Shown here piece after piece: positions 1 to 10,465 of a DNA stretch of 64,000 nucleotides (its first letter is position 1; each line of letters starts with the position of its first letter). Location of the stretch: NCBI GenBank assembly GCA_018105865.1, contig CM030840.1, positions 8,686,006 through 8,750,005 on the forward strand, written 5' to 3'. Both the position numbers and the translations under genes were made by a program. Below the pieces are notes generated by a model. It worked only from the letters and a program-made list of their open reading frames with translations. It did no database searches and was not told the origin of the DNA. The DNA is from Metaphire vulgaris (Eukaryota > Annelida > Clitellata > Crassiclitellata > Megascolecidae).

Positions 1-191
1 TATAATACATAAATAGTGATGTTAAAGTCTATGTTCTGAATGGTGGTTAAATTCCCCGTTGAAACCGGTTTTGGTTTATAATATCTTTTGGGAGTCATTA
101 CCTACACATTTGTATAGTGCTTTATTTTCCGATCAAAAGCTCTCGGAAGTAAACTTTGCGAATCGGTTTGTCTAACACCAGTTCCTAATTG

Positions 192-385
192 CAGATGACT
201 CTGAGATGAGTTTAAGTCGCGAGTTTACAAAAATGATATTTAAAACTCAAACTCACAGAAATAATGAGTTAATTCAAACTCATAACTCATGACAGTTGAA
301 ATGAGTTAACTCAAACTCCCAAATCACTACACATGAGTTAACTCGTGAGTTTAAACTCACATCAGTTAACTTGTACCCAACACTG
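192..385. mobile_element. MITE-like element built of GAGTTAACTC motifs
   Basis: A cluster of GAGTTAACTC / GAGTTTAAACTC palindromic motifs. The right end reads GTACCCAACACTG, which reverse-complements to CAGTGTTGGGTAC, a hAT-style terminus. The inner left side (GATGAGTTTAAGTCGCGAG) resembles the reverse complement of the inner right side (GATGTGAGTTTAAACTCACG), so this is probably a degraded inverted-repeat element. I find no matching 8-bp flanks. The family call is an inference. Confidence 0.4.
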
Positions 386-1516
386 CTTACGCGGCACCGT
401 GTCACATTTCTGTTTCACACATCTAGTGTAAATTTTACAGACTTAAATTTTTGCCATTAAATGAGACAATTACGTTATCCTTTGTGTGGGCTGCACGAGC
501 GCTTGCAAAGGGCCGCATGCGACCCGCGGGCCGCATGTTTGACATGCCTGGATTAAGGCATACTTTGGCCAAGTACTTTCCTTGGCCGTTCCCTCCCCCT
601 CCCTCGCACTGCCGGCCATCAAGCACTCGGTGAACAACAAACATGCCAACCACTTTGGCCTGTGGTTACAGGTCATCTTGGAGACGTCGGGATTGGGGAA
701 TAGAGTGGCTGTCTGTTGACCCAATTTCAATGTAGATCATGCGTAATTATGTAATTCAAGAAGTCCGTAGGCCCCTAAATATTAGTTTTCGACTTATAAG
801 CGGGTCATAGCAAATTTCCTTAATTTTTTACCTAAAATATCTGCGAGGTCGACCTATCCACAAGTATATACGGTATATGCAATGTGTACTCGCTTATAAA
901 TTGGAAAAATGAAGGTTTAAAATTTACAGTAAAACACTGAGTGGATTTATCTGCAACCAATACAATTTTCTAAAGAATGGAGATACCATGCTTAATGCTC
1001 TGCAACATTAAATCATGTTGTGTCTTTTTAAAAATGCAAATGTCAACAGACAATGGGCGTCTGGCTCTTCCTTTCTCAATTGGACTTGCAATTGTCATGC
1101 AGCAGCAGTTTTCTATTGTCTATCAAATAATAACATGCCAGCAAAACTTTTCCTTACTGGTGCTTCTGTCCATCAAACATTACTACCTGGACTACTGAGA
1201 TTGTTTTCAGAAGTACCACTTCAATCCAGGTTCTCAGCCTGTGGCCCAGAACCAGCTGTAGAAAAAAAGTCATGTGGGGCAATTTAATAGGGTGGCCCTT
1301 AGCAGTAATGATATTTTCGAAAGTGAAAATGTTGCACCTCCCAACCCCTAATCCTGTTCCAATCAGCCAAATAAGGAAAAGTGAAAAATTCCAGCTCAAT
1401 CAGACAACTGCAAGGCGACCCTCAAAAGCCTTTAAGTTGGAGCATAGTATGCATTGCAATGCATTATGATTAAAAAGCTATGAGACAAAACCATTTTCAA
1501 ATGTTAGTAAAAAAAT
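386..1516. other. Unassigned upstream/intronic sequence
   Basis: No gene is recognised. Around 490-550 is a G+C-rich stretch (GGCCGCATGCGACC) ending in TGCCTG, which looks like one end of a hAT element. Around 760-880 are phrases (ACTTATAAGCGGGTC, TATACGGTATA) of the kind seen in short TA-target elements. The short open frames here have no recognisable domains. Confidence 0.4.
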
Positions 1517-1810
1517 TTAATGTGAGCCAATAAACCTTGAAAATGACTGTTTCATAAGACAGGATTTAGTAGCAGTTGGGTACTTTTTACGGTGTCCGGC
1601 AACGATCTGTAAAATAAATTGTTTCTCAGTTTCGTCTTTGGCAAGAATGTTATTGTAATCTTGAATGAGTTTGACTCCTCTTTCAGCAACATCATTCACA
1701 ACAACTATTTTCTTAAGTTTTTCAATTCCACTTTTGTACCCAGGATCATCTTTCCATACTGACGGGTCTGTGTTGAGGAAATCGGTGCTGTACAGCGCCT
1801 CTTTTCAAAA
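1517..1810 (-). pseudogene. hAT-like transposase, C-terminal fragment
   Basis: Read on the minus strand, the fragment contains VVNDVAERGVKLIQDYNN and then KQFILQIVAGHRKKYPTATKS. The frame is open further upstream (FLNTDPSVWKDDPGYKSG) without a start codon. The same blocks, in the same order, recur in the larger remnant at 61180-62520 (DLAERGVALIRQYSNLL, then QKQFLLHVVEEHRRRFPDSTK). In hAT transposases the ERxxS-type C-terminal block is the dimerisation region, and I infer an equivalent role here. Only about 95 residues remain, so it is a relic. It lies upstream of the first visible NUBP2 exon, on the opposite strand. Confidence 0.6.
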
Positions 1811-2398
1811 ATTACTCCTGAGGCACTCTTGCTGTGATTACTGCATATCAACAAAGAGAAGAGTTTTAAATCATTTTTTAAAAAGGGCTATATAATCAGC
1901 AGTTGCTAAATTTCATTATGCTAGGGTCAAGTGCATTCCAGAGGATAGGGTCAACTGATTCAAACCCTTTTTTCAATAAAAAGGAGGTTCGTGCTTGGGG
2001 CACACTTATGAGACATTGGATTGTAGACAGAATCCATGGCCGACCCGGGATAGAACTAAGAGGATGTAGTAGCTCTGATCAATATAAACTTATGCCCCAT
2101 ACAATATACAGTTACAGTGATGAAAGGCTATTTGGGCAAAGAGGGATAGAAATGTAGAAATAAGAGAGAGAATGGAGTGCCTCTCCATTGCAGTGTACTA
2201 GCTATCACTGACACAAGTGCACATCAGTATTCACTTTGGTACAGATCACTTTTAAAAATACATAAAACTTAAATATTTTATTCTTATGCAATGACTTGTG
2301 TCCAAGATATTTAATGGAACTGGTTCCTTGTCTGGCTATTTAACTGTTTTGTGAAGTAATGCTGAAGCTAATTGCAAAAATATTGGGTTATTTTACAG
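1811..2398. other. NUBP2 intron sequence, no other feature seen
   Basis: Sequence between the hAT-like relic and the first visible NUBP2 exon. It ends with a weak pyrimidine stretch and the ACAG acceptor at 2395-2398. No coding similarity or repeat was recognised. Confidence 0.4.
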
Positions 2399-2508
2399 CT
2401 GGGAACCAGTGTTTGTTGATATGGAGCACAGGTTGTGTGTTATGTCTGTTGGTTTTCTTTTGACCAACAGAAATGATGCAATTATACTTAGAGGACCAAA
2501 GAAAAATG
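2399..2508 (+). CDS. NUBP2: NUBP2 internal exon ([16 protein letters not shown] block)
   Basis: The exon encodes 36 full codons, starting [20 protein letters not shown] and ending [10 protein letters not shown]. This is the conserved NUBP2 segment between the Walker A region and the switch region. The acceptor is ACAG at 2395-2398 and the donor is G|GTATGT at 2508/2509. One base at each end completes a split codon; the final G joins the next exon's CC to give the alanine after KKN. The family usually has Trp before RGPKKN, and here it is Leu. A TA-target MITE starts only 20 bases after the donor. Confidence 0.92.
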
Positions 2509-2664
2509 GTATGTATATATCTTATTACCGTATTTTCGCACCAAATCACTGTTTACGCTTATAGGCCACTCCACGTTTACAGGCCGCAGAAATCCAGTCT
2601 TCTTCTTTAGGTGCTCTGTATTTCTACGTTAGCAACCATGGATTTCCACTTTGTTTAATCTTGA

Positions 2665-2810
2665 CATCCTCTTATTAATTCGATGTTGTTCTTTACTCCC
2701 TCAATTCCTTCTCATAGGCAGTCTACATAGGTGTTTCTCTGCCTTCCACTTGCTCTTTTCCCCTCCACTTTTCCGGTTAGTGCCAAATGCTCCAGGCCTT
2801 CCTTCCTCAT
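2665..2810. repeat. 146-bp direct repeat, original C-terminal position
   Basis: This block is nearly identical (I count about three differences in 146 bases) to 3255-3400, 590 bases away. Here it encodes, on the minus strand, the LTGKVEGKRASGRQR tail region in its expected place near the LINE 3' end. Confidence 0.85.
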
Positions 2811-3254
2811 TATGTATCCAAAGAAAGAAAGCTGCCTTTTTTTGATGGTTACCATGAGACTTTTTATTCCAAATTAATTTAAGAAACCAATTTCATTGGT
2901 TTTCTTTTCCATCCATGAAATCCTCAGCATCCTTCGTAAAAACAACTTTTCTGTGGCTTCCAATTTCTTCTGCATGGTCTTGGATATAGTCCATGTCTCC
3001 GCTCCATAAAAGACGACTGACCAAACGTAGCTTCTGAACACTCTTAATCGTGTCTCATAAGAGATATGCCTATTTGTAAGTATCGTTTTCAGTTTCCAGA
3101 ATGCTGCCTTGGCCATTCCATTTCGTGATGTTATTGTCTTTTTCACATTTCCTGTCATTGGTTATCATACTGCCTAAGTATTTGAACTGTGCCACTTGTT
3201 TGATTTCATTGCCCTTTAGTCTTATACTGCATGTGGGTGTTACTTTGCTCTTGG

Positions 3255-3400
3255 CATCCTCTTATTAATTCGATGCTGTTCTTTACTCCCTCAATTCCTT
3301 CTCGTAGGCAGTCTACATAGGTGTTTCTCTGCCTTCCACTTGCTCTTTTCCCCTCCACTTTTCCGGTTAGTGCCAAATGCTCCAGGCCTTCCTTCCTCAT
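3255..3400. repeat. 146-bp direct repeat, displaced copy inside the RT frame
   Basis: Second copy of the 2665-2810 block, in the same orientation. It lies between the RT segment ending IDIKKTFCM and the segment that normally follows directly. The displaced copy keeps the frame open, giving a 177-residue chimeric open frame (3206-3739). Confidence 0.85.
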
Positions 3401-4077
3401 GCAGAAAGTCTTTTTTATATCAATCCTTAAGCCTTTCCTTTCGCTTTCTAATGCTAATTTAGTTAGAAGTTCCTGCAGTTTTTCCTCTGAGTCAGTTATT
3501 AAAGTGGCATCATCTGCAAACCGAAGATTATTTAAATTTCTTCTTTCAAGTTTGACACCTTTTAGATCTTTGATCACTTTGATGATTTCCTCTTCATATA
3601 GGTTAAACAAGTCTGGTGACATTCCGCACCATCTTGCCCCTTTCTGTATCTTAATCCATTTTCCTATGGTTCCGTTTATCCTGATTGCAGCTTCCTGTTT
3701 CCAATATAAATCCTGCAGCAGCCTTAAGTTCTTTCCCATCTATTCCTGAATTCTCCATCCTTAGTCTTTTTGAAACCATATTGTACTTCTGCTATTGCAT
3801 TTCTAGTCTTGCTCCTTGCTCTTTCAAGCAGTACTCTTAGAACTATTTTCGTTATATGGCTTATAAGACTTATCATTCTGTGATCTCCACACTCCATTGC
3901 TCCTGGTTTTTTGGGTATTGCAATGAATATTGACTGGCACATTTCAAGTGTGGCAAGTAGCCTGTTTCATACATGATGTTAGCCATATCTGTCAATTAGA
4001 TCAAGTATTTTATAGCTCAGGGCTGTGAGAAATATGCTTAAATGAATGATCTGAATTATTTACTGTCTAATCTTGCT

Positions 4078-4373
4078 CAGGCCCTCCGAGAGAAATTCCG
4101 GGCCCCTGTGCAGAATGGCCGACGGGCCCTTGACAAGTCATAATTTTTTCTTGACGACCTTTTTTTTTTTTTTTTTTTTGCCGTCTGCCGTTTATTTAGC
4201 ACTGTGTCCCGGGCCCCCTTGTGCTCGCCGGGCCCCTCTGCTGAACTGACATTTTTAACCGTTCTTTAGTGTTATTATTCATTTTATTGTTAATTATACA
4301 TATTCATCATCGGCCCAGGCCCCCTCCAGACCGCCGGGCCCCTGTGCAGTTGCCCCCCCTCTCGGAGAGCCTG
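4078..4373. mobile_element. hAT MITE (296 bp) with perfect 8-bp target duplication
   Basis: The termini are inverted: CAGGCCCTCCGAGAG on the left, and CAGGCTCTCCGAGAG as the reverse complement of the right end. Both sides are flanked by ATCTTGCT (4070-4077 and 4374-4381), the 8-bp duplication typical of hAT insertion. The interior is rich in GGGCCCCTGTGCAG-like phrases and contains a T tract. The homologous site in the second MITE copy (about 26900-26920) reads straight through, confirming a clean insertion. No coding capacity. Confidence 0.88.
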
Positions 4374-5579
4374 ATCTTGCTTAATAGCTGGTGTGTGGAT
4401 TAATTAATCGGTCAGAGAGGCTGTTTCACAACCCCCCTCAATGGCTCTAGTGACCATGGCCTGTATTAGGGCCAGCAAAGTGGGTGAGGGAGAAGAGGGT
4501 TGCCCCAGTGATAGCATGAAGGCACTGGGCTAACAGCCTCATGTCTGTCTGTCGCTCTCTCGTTTCCCAGAGAGTCTTTTGGGACAAGTTTGTTGGGTCC
4601 AGGATAATTCATTGACTCCTAAGTCCTATAACAACCTTTGGGTGGGTTTTGGGCTACTTTCTCGATCAATGGTTGCTGGCTTTGAGAAAAGTATATGGCA
4701 ACACTGCGAAAGACCGGTAAAATGCTAGTAATAAAGTAAAACAAACTTCTTCCTTTGACTCTATTTCTAATTTAAATTACTTTTACAAGCCTAACAATGT
4801 GCTAATTTAGCAGTTATAACGTTGCTGGATTTATAATTGCCAGTAGAATTATTTTATGTTAGGGGACCTCATGCTATTTGTAAAAATGTTTTTGTATAAG
4901 CCGCTTAATATTATAGGCAGCATGAAAGGACCTCTTCTTGTAAAATCACCTATAAGCTGTGGCGATTTGGTGTGAAAATAAGGTATATATTTTATTACTG
5001 AGATAGCTTATATTTGTGTCAGGATTTCATGATATTTGTCATAGGCTTTGATTCATATTTTTTTATATTACAAAGCAGTTAATGTTGCAACGTACCACTG
5101 TGGTGGCCACTGTAAGGTTTGGATATTTAAATCAAAACTTGAGCTGCATGGTCAAAATCCTCATAATGGAATTACCAAATGCATCACAACAAAATGTACA
5201 CCTAAGGCCAGGCCACCAAGGGTTCTCAAACTTTTTTTGAAGCCAGTCCATATTTCGTCTTCCATCGTTTGTGAGAGTCCATTAGTTACAGCGGAAGTCC
5301 TATTATTCCTGTGCCTATTACGTCATAGTAGGTAACCCCGAGTAACTACGGGTCCTCTTAATAGATTGTTATAAGTGCACCAATGAAACAGATAAAAATG
5401 ACAAAAACCGATTTTTTGACAGGATATTGACCCCATCTTAAAAAAATGTTTTCAAGGTCTTTAGTTCTCATAGTGAGGTCTGGACCAGAGCTCCAGCTGA
5501 AGAAATTGTGAGTAATATTAGAAAGAGACAATGAGCTCCAGTTCTTATTTCATGATTTATTACTGAATGACCAAAAGCT

Positions 5580-6236
5580 CTCCTGCATATATCACCCTGG
5601 TTTCCTCACTAATGAAGTCTCCTCCCATTTTCCATCTCATTTCACATAATCCCAAGATGTCAAGGTTCTCTCTTTTCATTTCTCATATGACATTGGCGAG
5701 TTTTCCTTGTCTGAGCATAGTCCGTACATTCCAAGTTCCCACTTTCAGGGATAATCGTTTTCTGGTGATATCTGTGCAAGGTTTTCGCTGGTTGACGACC
5801 CTGGAGGCCTCGCTCCCTCCATTGCCGGACGCGACACTCCCCAGCATCTGTGGAGTCCCGTTGACGTCGTTAGCTTGATCAATATTGAGTTGTGTCGTCA
5901 TATGGAGTATACTTGGGAAAAGATAGTGGGGTGGTTTCCCGTTGCCTTCCCACACTGTTTAACCCACAGTTGGGTGCCAATCCTCACCCGTTCGTTTCAC
6001 TGCAATGTTCCCCTCAACCATAGGCTGAGTATCCCATTACAGCTACTTACGTCTCCAACCACTAGAAGGTGGGTGAGGTGGACTTTATGCACTATTCTCC
6101 AACATGAGCCCAACACTCCAGTCTAGCGACTGTCGACAGGGACATCCTGTCGTTTTAGACCGTTCTACTGAGACGTATAGAGCTATACAACGTTCACCCG
6201 TCAACCTCAGCTTTCCGGAATTCGAATAGCACACTT
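5580..6236 (-). pseudogene. Inverted 5' segment of the RTE LINE (5' UTR and endonuclease N-terminus)
   Basis: On the minus strand this encodes SLKVGTWNVRTMLRQGKLAN, then an in-frame TGA, then LDILGLCEMRW and ending ETRVIYAG. These are the first strands of the endonuclease domain, with the N and E active-site contexts. The next expected piece (RGVGILLNARLAK) is on the + strand at 6237, so little sequence is lost at the inversion junction. About 6236-5960 is the 5' untranslated part, which includes a GGCAACGGGAAACCACCCC phrase. Confidence 0.8.
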
Positions 6237-7932
6237 TTGAGAGACAGAGGTGTTGGCATACTATTAAATGCAAGACTAGCCAAAACAGTCAAGAAGATAG
6301 AAAGACACGGAGACCGAATACTCGTGGTGACTCTTGGGGTGGAGCCGGTGAATATAGTGATTGTACAGGTATACATGCCAACATCCGACTGTCCAGATGA
6401 AGAAGTAGAAAACATATACGAGTCACTGGAAAACATAATTGGAAATGTAAAAGGAACAAGCTACCTGATAACGATGGGAGATTGGAACTCTGTAGTAGGA
6501 GAAGGAAGGCAAGGAAAAAGTGTTGGAAACTTTGGTCTTGGTATTCAAAATGAAAGAGGAACAAAACTTATAGAATTCTGCAACAGACAGAAGCTTTTGG
6601 TGACAAACACATGGTTCAAACACAACAAAAGAAGAAGGTACACATGGAGAATGCCTGGAAATGGGAAGCGATACCAGTTAGACTACATCATGGTAAGAGA
6701 AAGATATCGAAACAGTGAGAAGAACTCCCACTCATACCCAGGAGCAGACGCGGACACAGACCACAACCTGGTGGCAATGAAAGCAATCATCAAGCTTAAA
6801 TTCATAAAATGTAAAAACGAAATACACCCACGTTGGGACTTGGAGCAATTAAAGCAGAAGAAACAGGTATTTGCGGATAGCGTAGAGGAACATCTAAAAA
6901 CAAACTTGCAACATGGTACAACCAATGAAAACTGGAATGCATTGAAAGATGCAATATTCATGAATGCAAAGAAGGAACTAGGATACAAGAGCATTAACCA
7001 TGCCAGGAAACCATGGATCACAACAGAGATGATAGCAAAGATGGATGAAAGAAGAAAGTGGAAAAAGCAGAATACCGAAGACGCAATAAAGGAGTACAAA
7101 AGGCTAAACAACGAACTCCGACGAGAAACTGACAAAGCCAAAGAAAAGTGGTGGGCAGAACAATGTGGAGAACTGGAGGAACTGCAACGTCAGGGAAAAT
7201 ATGACAAAGTGTATGCAAAGGTAAAATCACTTGACAACAAGAAAAGAGGAAGGGTAAATACAGCAGTGAAAGACAAGAATGGTATTCTCATAACCGAAAC
7301 CAACAAAATAAGATCAAGATGGAAAGAATACATAGAAGATCTGTACTGTGCGCAAGAGAAACCACAGACACTTGATGGAGATGAAGCAGAGATTGCAGTG
7401 GATGATATTGGACCAGAAATCTTGGAAGAAGAAGTAATTGCAGCAATCAGGGACCTAAAGAACAACAAAGCTGAAGGAGTTGACAACATACCTGCAGAAA
7501 TGCTCAAGAACATGGACAAAGGGGCAACAAGAGAATTAGTGAGGCTATGCCAAGAAATATATCGGACTGGGGAGTGGCCAGAAGACTTCCTCCAAACAGT
7601 AATGGTGCCAATACAAAAGAAACAGAATGCAACTGAATGTGGAGACTTTAGAACAATAAGCCTACTTTGCCATGCATCGAAGATAGTTTTGAAGATCCTT
7701 ACAAAACGAGTAGAAGCAAAAGCAGAAGCAGTGAAGGGGATCAGTGAAGAACAGTACAGATTCAGGAAAGGCAAAGGTACCAGAGATGCAATAGGAATTC
7801 TTAGGGCGCTGGGAGAAAGAAGCATAGAAAGGGGGCCTTGAAATCTACATCTGCTTTGTGGACTATGAAAAGGCATTTGATCGAGTGGACTGGATAAAAC
7901 TCATGAGGGCACTCAGAAGAATGGGAATAGAC
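6237..7932 (+). pseudogene. RTE LINE endonuclease and N-terminal reverse transcriptase
   Basis: A 534-residue open frame (6237-7841). It contains the rest of the endonuclease (VQVYMPTSD; MGDWNSVVGEG; TDHNLVAMKA with the catalytic D-H pair), a lysine-rich linker, and the RT fingers (NNKAEGVDNIPAEML; CGDFRTISLLCHASKIVLKI; EEQYRFRKGKGTRDA). A frameshift near 7838 moves the continuation (CFVDYEKAFDRVDW, RT catalytic box A) to another frame. The frame is cut at 7932 by a hAT insertion, and the rest of the RT resumes after 9488. Confidence 0.85.
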
Positions 7933-8038
7933 CAACGTTCCCTCTAAGCGAGAGGTAGCAATGCGCGCAGCTCTAGAGGCATTGTGCAAGGGTCATTGTG
8001 CGCAGTGCAACATTTTTACAACATTAGGCATATATGCA

Positions 8039-8106
<68 letters not shown>

Positions 8107-9487
8107 CATGGATAATTCAAATATTCTATTATTACCAGTCAAAATTAAATATGACGGTCAATCAGCTAGATACTTTTAATAATTTTAATATAATAATAAT
8201 TTTATAATTAATAATTTTAATATAATAGATACCAGCACGGTAGCACCGTTAAAGTTGTCTTTATATGGTGCCTATGTGGCATCACTAGCCGTTTAGCATG
8301 GGACGTTCCTGGAGGCAGCACATTTTTTCATAATCAAAGTTTGCTTGATTCCGAATCGCCGTGTGTCAAAAGTTACTCATATCGACAACTAACAGTATTG
8401 ATTGATATGGCCAAGAAAGCTTTGTCTATGAGAATTTTCACTTGCTCACCTTTACTCATTTGGCGATCATTCGCTTCGAATCATTTTTTCGCATACCCTT
8501 TGACTCCGTGAGCAGAAAATTTATCCAATTTCCACCTATCACAGGCTTTACCAGTCGAGAACTCGCCATTTGCTTTTGCCCAGCACCAAATTAACATATA
8601 ACAACACTTAATTATTAAGTTTCTTAGCCCGTAAGTCTCGGAAACTTTAATTTGTAACTTAATTATTAAGTTCTTAGCCCGTAAGTCTCGTAAGACGTAT
8701 GTTTGTTTGTTCAAAGAGAGGTACCGCTAAAATCTGAGTGCTAGTTGTTGTTTTCTCATTGGCCGACCTTATACGAAAATGGTAACTCAGTCTATGTGAA
8801 ACGCATCTGCTTCTTGGCCCACCGGTGCTTGGAGAGTCCTGGGGTCTAACTGGCTAGCCACCGAGAGAGTCTAGACTTGACTCATCAAATAGCAGCTTCT
8901 TGGCTTCAAAGAGAGCTGTTTCTCTTCACTTCGCTTTGATTAGAGTGGATCAAATCTGAGTGCTAGTTGTTGGGACAATTCACATACTGTATTCTTGGTA
9001 AATTCTTTCGACCGGCAGTCTGTTTTGAACTGCTCACATCTCTAATAATCTGATTCCATCATGTTCATCAACTTTGATTTTAATCCGAGTTTCTTGACCT
9101 TTGGTCCTTATGGTTCAAAACGGTTGTCACCGAAATCGGTTCATCGCTTGGAACTCGCTTCATTACGCATCGTCGCTAGATATTTTCAGGAATCGATGAA
9201 TCTTGCCATTTTTAGACTATCTCTATTCAAGTTCCATTTTTGATCACGATTTACAGAAGTTTGAAATCTTTCCAAACTTTGATTTTATGCCACAGAGTTT
9301 CAAACTTCATCGTTATGCTAGGCTGATTATAATTATCTTAGCTATTCTTTTTGATCATTTGCTGCGCTTGAACTTTAACGGAAGAAACTGCTGCAGGGAT
9401 TATGGATTCTTCATTTGCTGCGCTGGGAAGAAAGTAGCTGCGCCGGATGCTGGATCAGCTGCAGCTTAGCAGCTTAGAGGAACGTTG
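7933..9487. mobile_element. Non-autonomous hAT element (1555 bp) inserted in the RTE LINE
   Basis: The inverted termini are CAACGTTCCCTCTAAGC on the left and GCTTAGAGGAACGTTG on the right (one-base gap). Both ends are flanked by GAATAGAC (7925-7932 and 9488-9495), a perfect 8-bp target duplication. Removing one duplication rejoins the LINE reading. The interior holds an (AT)n tract at about 8041-8103, a short internal duplication (the TTAGCCCGTAAGTCTCG phrase near 8620 and 8672), and GCTGCGC words near the ends. No transposase frame is present. It is the youngest of the three nested insertions. Confidence 0.92.
8041..8103. repeat. (AT)n microsatellite inside the hAT element
   Basis: About 30 AT units near the left end of the hAT insertion at 7933-9487. 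Confidence 0.95.
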
Positions 9488-10465
9488 GAATAGACTACAG
9501 AGACAGAAAACTCATCGGAAACCTGTACATAACCAATCAGTGTATATCCGTGTGGATGGAAAAGACTCTGAACCAGGAACTCTGGGAAGGGGGGTGAGAC
9601 AGGGATGCCCTCTCTCACCGTTGCTGTTCAATATCTACACAGAAGAACTCATAAGAGAAGCATTTGAGAACATAGAAGATGGAGTAGTGGTGGGTGGAAA
9701 AAGAATAAGGGACATAAGATTTGCTGATGACCAGGCAATTATGGCAAACACCAACCATGATCAATCGTGATCAAAGAGTTTAAATCAATTTAAAGAAGAC
9801 AAAGGCAATGAAAATCAGCAGACACGGTGGAGAAATGAAAATAATCATTGATGGTGTGGAAATAGAACAGGTAGAAGAATTCTGCTATCTTGGAAGCCTG
9901 CTTGATGAAAACACAAAGTGTCATAAAGAAATAAGGAGAAGAATTGCCATGGGGAAAGAAGCCTTTATGAACAGAAGAGAACTACTGAGAAGAAATTTTA
10001 ACCGAAATCTGAAAAAACGATTGGTCAAAACACTGATCTGGCCAGTGACACTCTATGGATGAGAAACTTGGACGCTCAGAAAGGAAGACATAAAGAGATT
10101 AGAAGCATTCTAAATGTGGATCTGGCGAAGAATGGAAAAAATTAGCTGGACGGAAAAAATAACAAACGAAGAAGTCTTGGAGAGGGTAGAAGAGAAGAAA
10201 AGCCTAATTAACACTATACGTACAAGACAAAAGAAGTGGATAGGTCATGTTCTGAGAGAAGAATCAAACCTACTAAGAGAAGTACTAGAAGGAAATATGA
10301 ATGGGAAAACACAGAAAGGGCGACCAAGAACATCGATGCTGGAGTGGATGTTCGACACTACGAGGAAAAACAAGTATTCAGCCCTGAAGATAAAAGCTCA
10401 AGATAGAGAGGAGTGGCGACGCTGGAGTATGGAACCTGTCTTTGGACAGAGCACCTGAAGAAGAA
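9488..10465 (+). pseudogene. RTE LINE reverse transcriptase, C-terminal part
   Basis: Continuation of the RT interrupted at 7932. 9447-9770 encodes VDGKDSEPGTLGRGVRQGCP, PLSPLLFNIYTEEL and DIRFADDQAIMA, the catalytic box FADD. After a frameshift, 9808-10062 gives VEEFCYLGSLLDENTKC. A stop at about 10060 is followed by ETWTLRKEDIKRL, and 10114-10458 holds the C-terminal block (RRMEKISWTEKITNEEVL, KWIGHVLREESNLL, KGRPRTSMLEWM). At least three breaks make it inactive. Confidence 0.85.

Larger units (their letters stand above)
2599..3994 (-). pseudogene. RTE-type LINE, rearranged 3' portion (reverse transcriptase)
   Basis: Minus-strand remnant whose 3' end is at the left, where the reverse complement reads CAGAGCACCTAAAGAAG. 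That matches the 3' end of the RTE LINE at 10448-10466. Reading 5' to 3', 3942-3740 encodes an RT N-terminal part (CGDHRMISLISHITKIVLRV). After an internal deletion, 3739-3206 carries NNLRFADDATLITDSEEKL, the catalytic F-ADD box. The 3158-2874 part carries the C-terminal block (YGAETWTISKTMQKKLEATE, RRMLRISWMEKKTNE). A 146-base C-terminal segment is copied into the middle of the frame (see 3255-3400). It sits inside a MITE and has replaced about 115 bases of it compared with the uninterrupted copy. Confidence 0.75.
2528..4983. mobile_element. TA-target MITE, copy 1, split by two later insertions
   Basis: The ends are inverted repeats: CCGTATTTTCGCACCAAATC at 2528, and the reverse complement of the right end starts CCTTATTTTCACACCAAATC. 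TA dinucleotides sit outside both ends (2526-2527, 4984-4985), as expected for Tc1/mariner-type insertion. A second copy at 26647-27615 aligns along most of its length and lacks the two inserts found here: a minus-strand LINE (2599-3994) and a hAT MITE (4078-4373). No transposase is encoded, so it is non-autonomous. Confidence 0.75.
5580..10465 (+). mobile_element. RTE-type LINE with inverted 5' end and 11-bp target duplication
   Basis: Non-LTR retrotransposon flanked by direct copies of GACCAAAAGCT (5569-5579 and 10466-10476). Its 3' end is GAGCACCTGAAGAAGAA. The apurinic-type endonuclease and reverse transcriptase are of the RTE kind often annotated as craniofacial development protein 2-like. 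The first 650 or so bases (5580 to about 6236) are inverted relative to the rest. A 1.55-kb hAT element (7933-9487) interrupts the RT. Stops and frameshifts mean it is inactive. Twin priming during insertion would explain the inversion (inference). Confidence 0.85.

Noticed and set aside
1..2398. Search for the NUBP2 Walker A exon
   Set aside because: No GKGGVGKS- or DLCGPS-like text in any frame on the + strand; the N-terminal exons must lie outside the window.
3321..3749. 142-residue + strand open frame
   Set aside because: Antisense shadow of the minus-strand reverse transcriptase frame at 3206-3739.
5209..5216. Target duplication for the outer hAT (CAGGCCAC versus CAATAGAC)
   Set aside because: Only half of the bases match, no better than many random 8-mers, so it is not claimed as a duplication.
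7190..7876. 228-residue minus-strand open frame
   Set aside because: Antisense shadow of the RTE endonuclease-RT frame; no domain of its own.
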